Source: Rhizobiales bacterium Ga0077525 | GTDB lineage: Bacteria > Pseudomonadota > Alphaproteobacteria > Rhizobiales > Xanthobacteraceae | Length of the DNA stretch: 64,000 nt | Assembly (NCBI GenBank): GCA_001464835.1 | Contig: LNDS01000036.1 | Coordinates: 62,001-126,000, forward strand | Direction: 5' to 3' | In this document: one piece after another, positions 63,809-64,000 of the stretch | Layout of the letters: each line of letters begins with the position of its first letter | Position numbering within the stretch: the first letter of the stretch is position 1 | Made by a program: the position numbers and the translations under genes | Notes under the pieces: generated by a model | The model's input: the letters and a program-made list of their open reading frames with translations, nothing else | Database searches by the model: none | What the model was told of the DNA's origin: nothing

Positions 63809-64000
63809 CTATCCCCCCGTCATCGGCGGGAAAAAGGCGATTTCCGTGGCCCCGCCGAGCGGCGTTTGCGGCTTGACGTGCGCCTTGTCTATTGCGGCGC
63901 GGATCACCTTGGGGTTCTCGAAGGCATGGGCATATTCCTCGCCGCGCGCGGCGAGATATGTCATCAGTTCGCCGACCGTGACGACGATATCGGGAACTTC
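63809..64000 (-). CDS. moaD: Molybdopterin synthase sulfur-carrier subunit, C-terminal part (cut by window edge)
   Basis: 63 visible residues. Ubiquitin-like MoaD end: VTVGELMTYLAARGEEYAHAF, then the helix KVIRAAIDKAHV and the C-terminus GATEIAFFPPMTGG, whose terminal Gly-Gly carries the thiocarboxylate. The N-terminus lies outside the window. Adjacent to moaE, as in most proteobacteria. Confidence 0.95.
   Translation of the reverse strand, partial: EVPDIVVTVGELMTYLAARGEEYAHAFENPKVIRAAIDKAHVKPQTPLGGATEIAFFPPMTGG

Overview
The window is a GC-rich, densely coded stretch of a chromosome. It suggests an alphaproteobacterium of the order Hyphomicrobiales (Rhizobiales), near the Xanthobacteraceae/Bradyrhizobiaceae. 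This rests on protein style (hisS/hisZ/hisG grouping, long HisG with HisZ, TipF-like EAL protein, ribF-ileS-lspA order, CIRCE-controlled groESL, Tat-signal TRAP binding protein) and on mosaic palindromic repeats of the kind seen in that order. No rRNA, tRNA, CRISPR array, prophage or insertion sequence was seen. This looks like core chromosome rather than an island; both ends cut genes (an M16 peptidase at the left, moaD at the right).

Layout. 1-7154 (minus): ribF, ileS, lspA, a secreted hypothetical protein and two M16 peptidases, apparently one long transcription direction. 7265-13986: a CheY-like receiver behind a perfect TTAA-N7-TTAA palindrome, a galactarate/altronate dehydratase-type enzyme flanked by two copies of a palindromic repeat, a HAD hydrolase, a TipF-like EAL protein, an ArnT-type glycosyltransferase and a small membrane protein. 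13999-19420: a tripartite ABC exporter, an omega-aminotransferase and a divergent Crp/Fnr regulator with a C9 tract just before its start codon. 19493-26868: hisS, a transglutaminase-like protein, two tandem SnoaL-like proteins, hisZ-hisG and an MFS carrier. 27055-35552: a 59-residue small protein, a hybrid histidine kinase, a GtrA/GT2/YdjC glycolipid module, a DUF2076 protein, an L,D-transpeptidase, a CheZ-like protein and an MFS carrier.

35702-43145: a lipoprotein, groES-groEL (split by a repeat), a small secreted protein, a PlsB-type acyltransferase, a dienelactone-hydrolase-like protein and an amidase. 43219-46853: a dctP-dctQ-dctM TRAP transporter. 47129-52316: an SbmA/BacA-type ABC protein, an HPP-family membrane protein, a TorF-like outer-membrane protein, a PanE-like dehydrogenase and a lysine-rich histone-H1-like protein. 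52412-58536: glcDEF (glycolate oxidase) divergent from a small cytochrome c, then a double universal stress protein and a GNAT acetyltransferase. 58546-64000 (minus): moaD-moaE, a Vgb-like propeller, a DUF1460 protein, a NIPSNAP protein, a ThDP enzyme and a TetR regulator.

The most interesting points are: scattered motility and cell-cycle-type parts (CheY-like gene with a CtrA-type box, TipF-like protein, CheZ-like protein ending in a FliM-like peptide); a possible lipid A aminosugar module resembling NaxD/FlmF2/FlmK; modular palindromic repeats with exchangeable heads, one copy lying between groES and groEL; and the homopolymer ahead of the Crp/Fnr gene.
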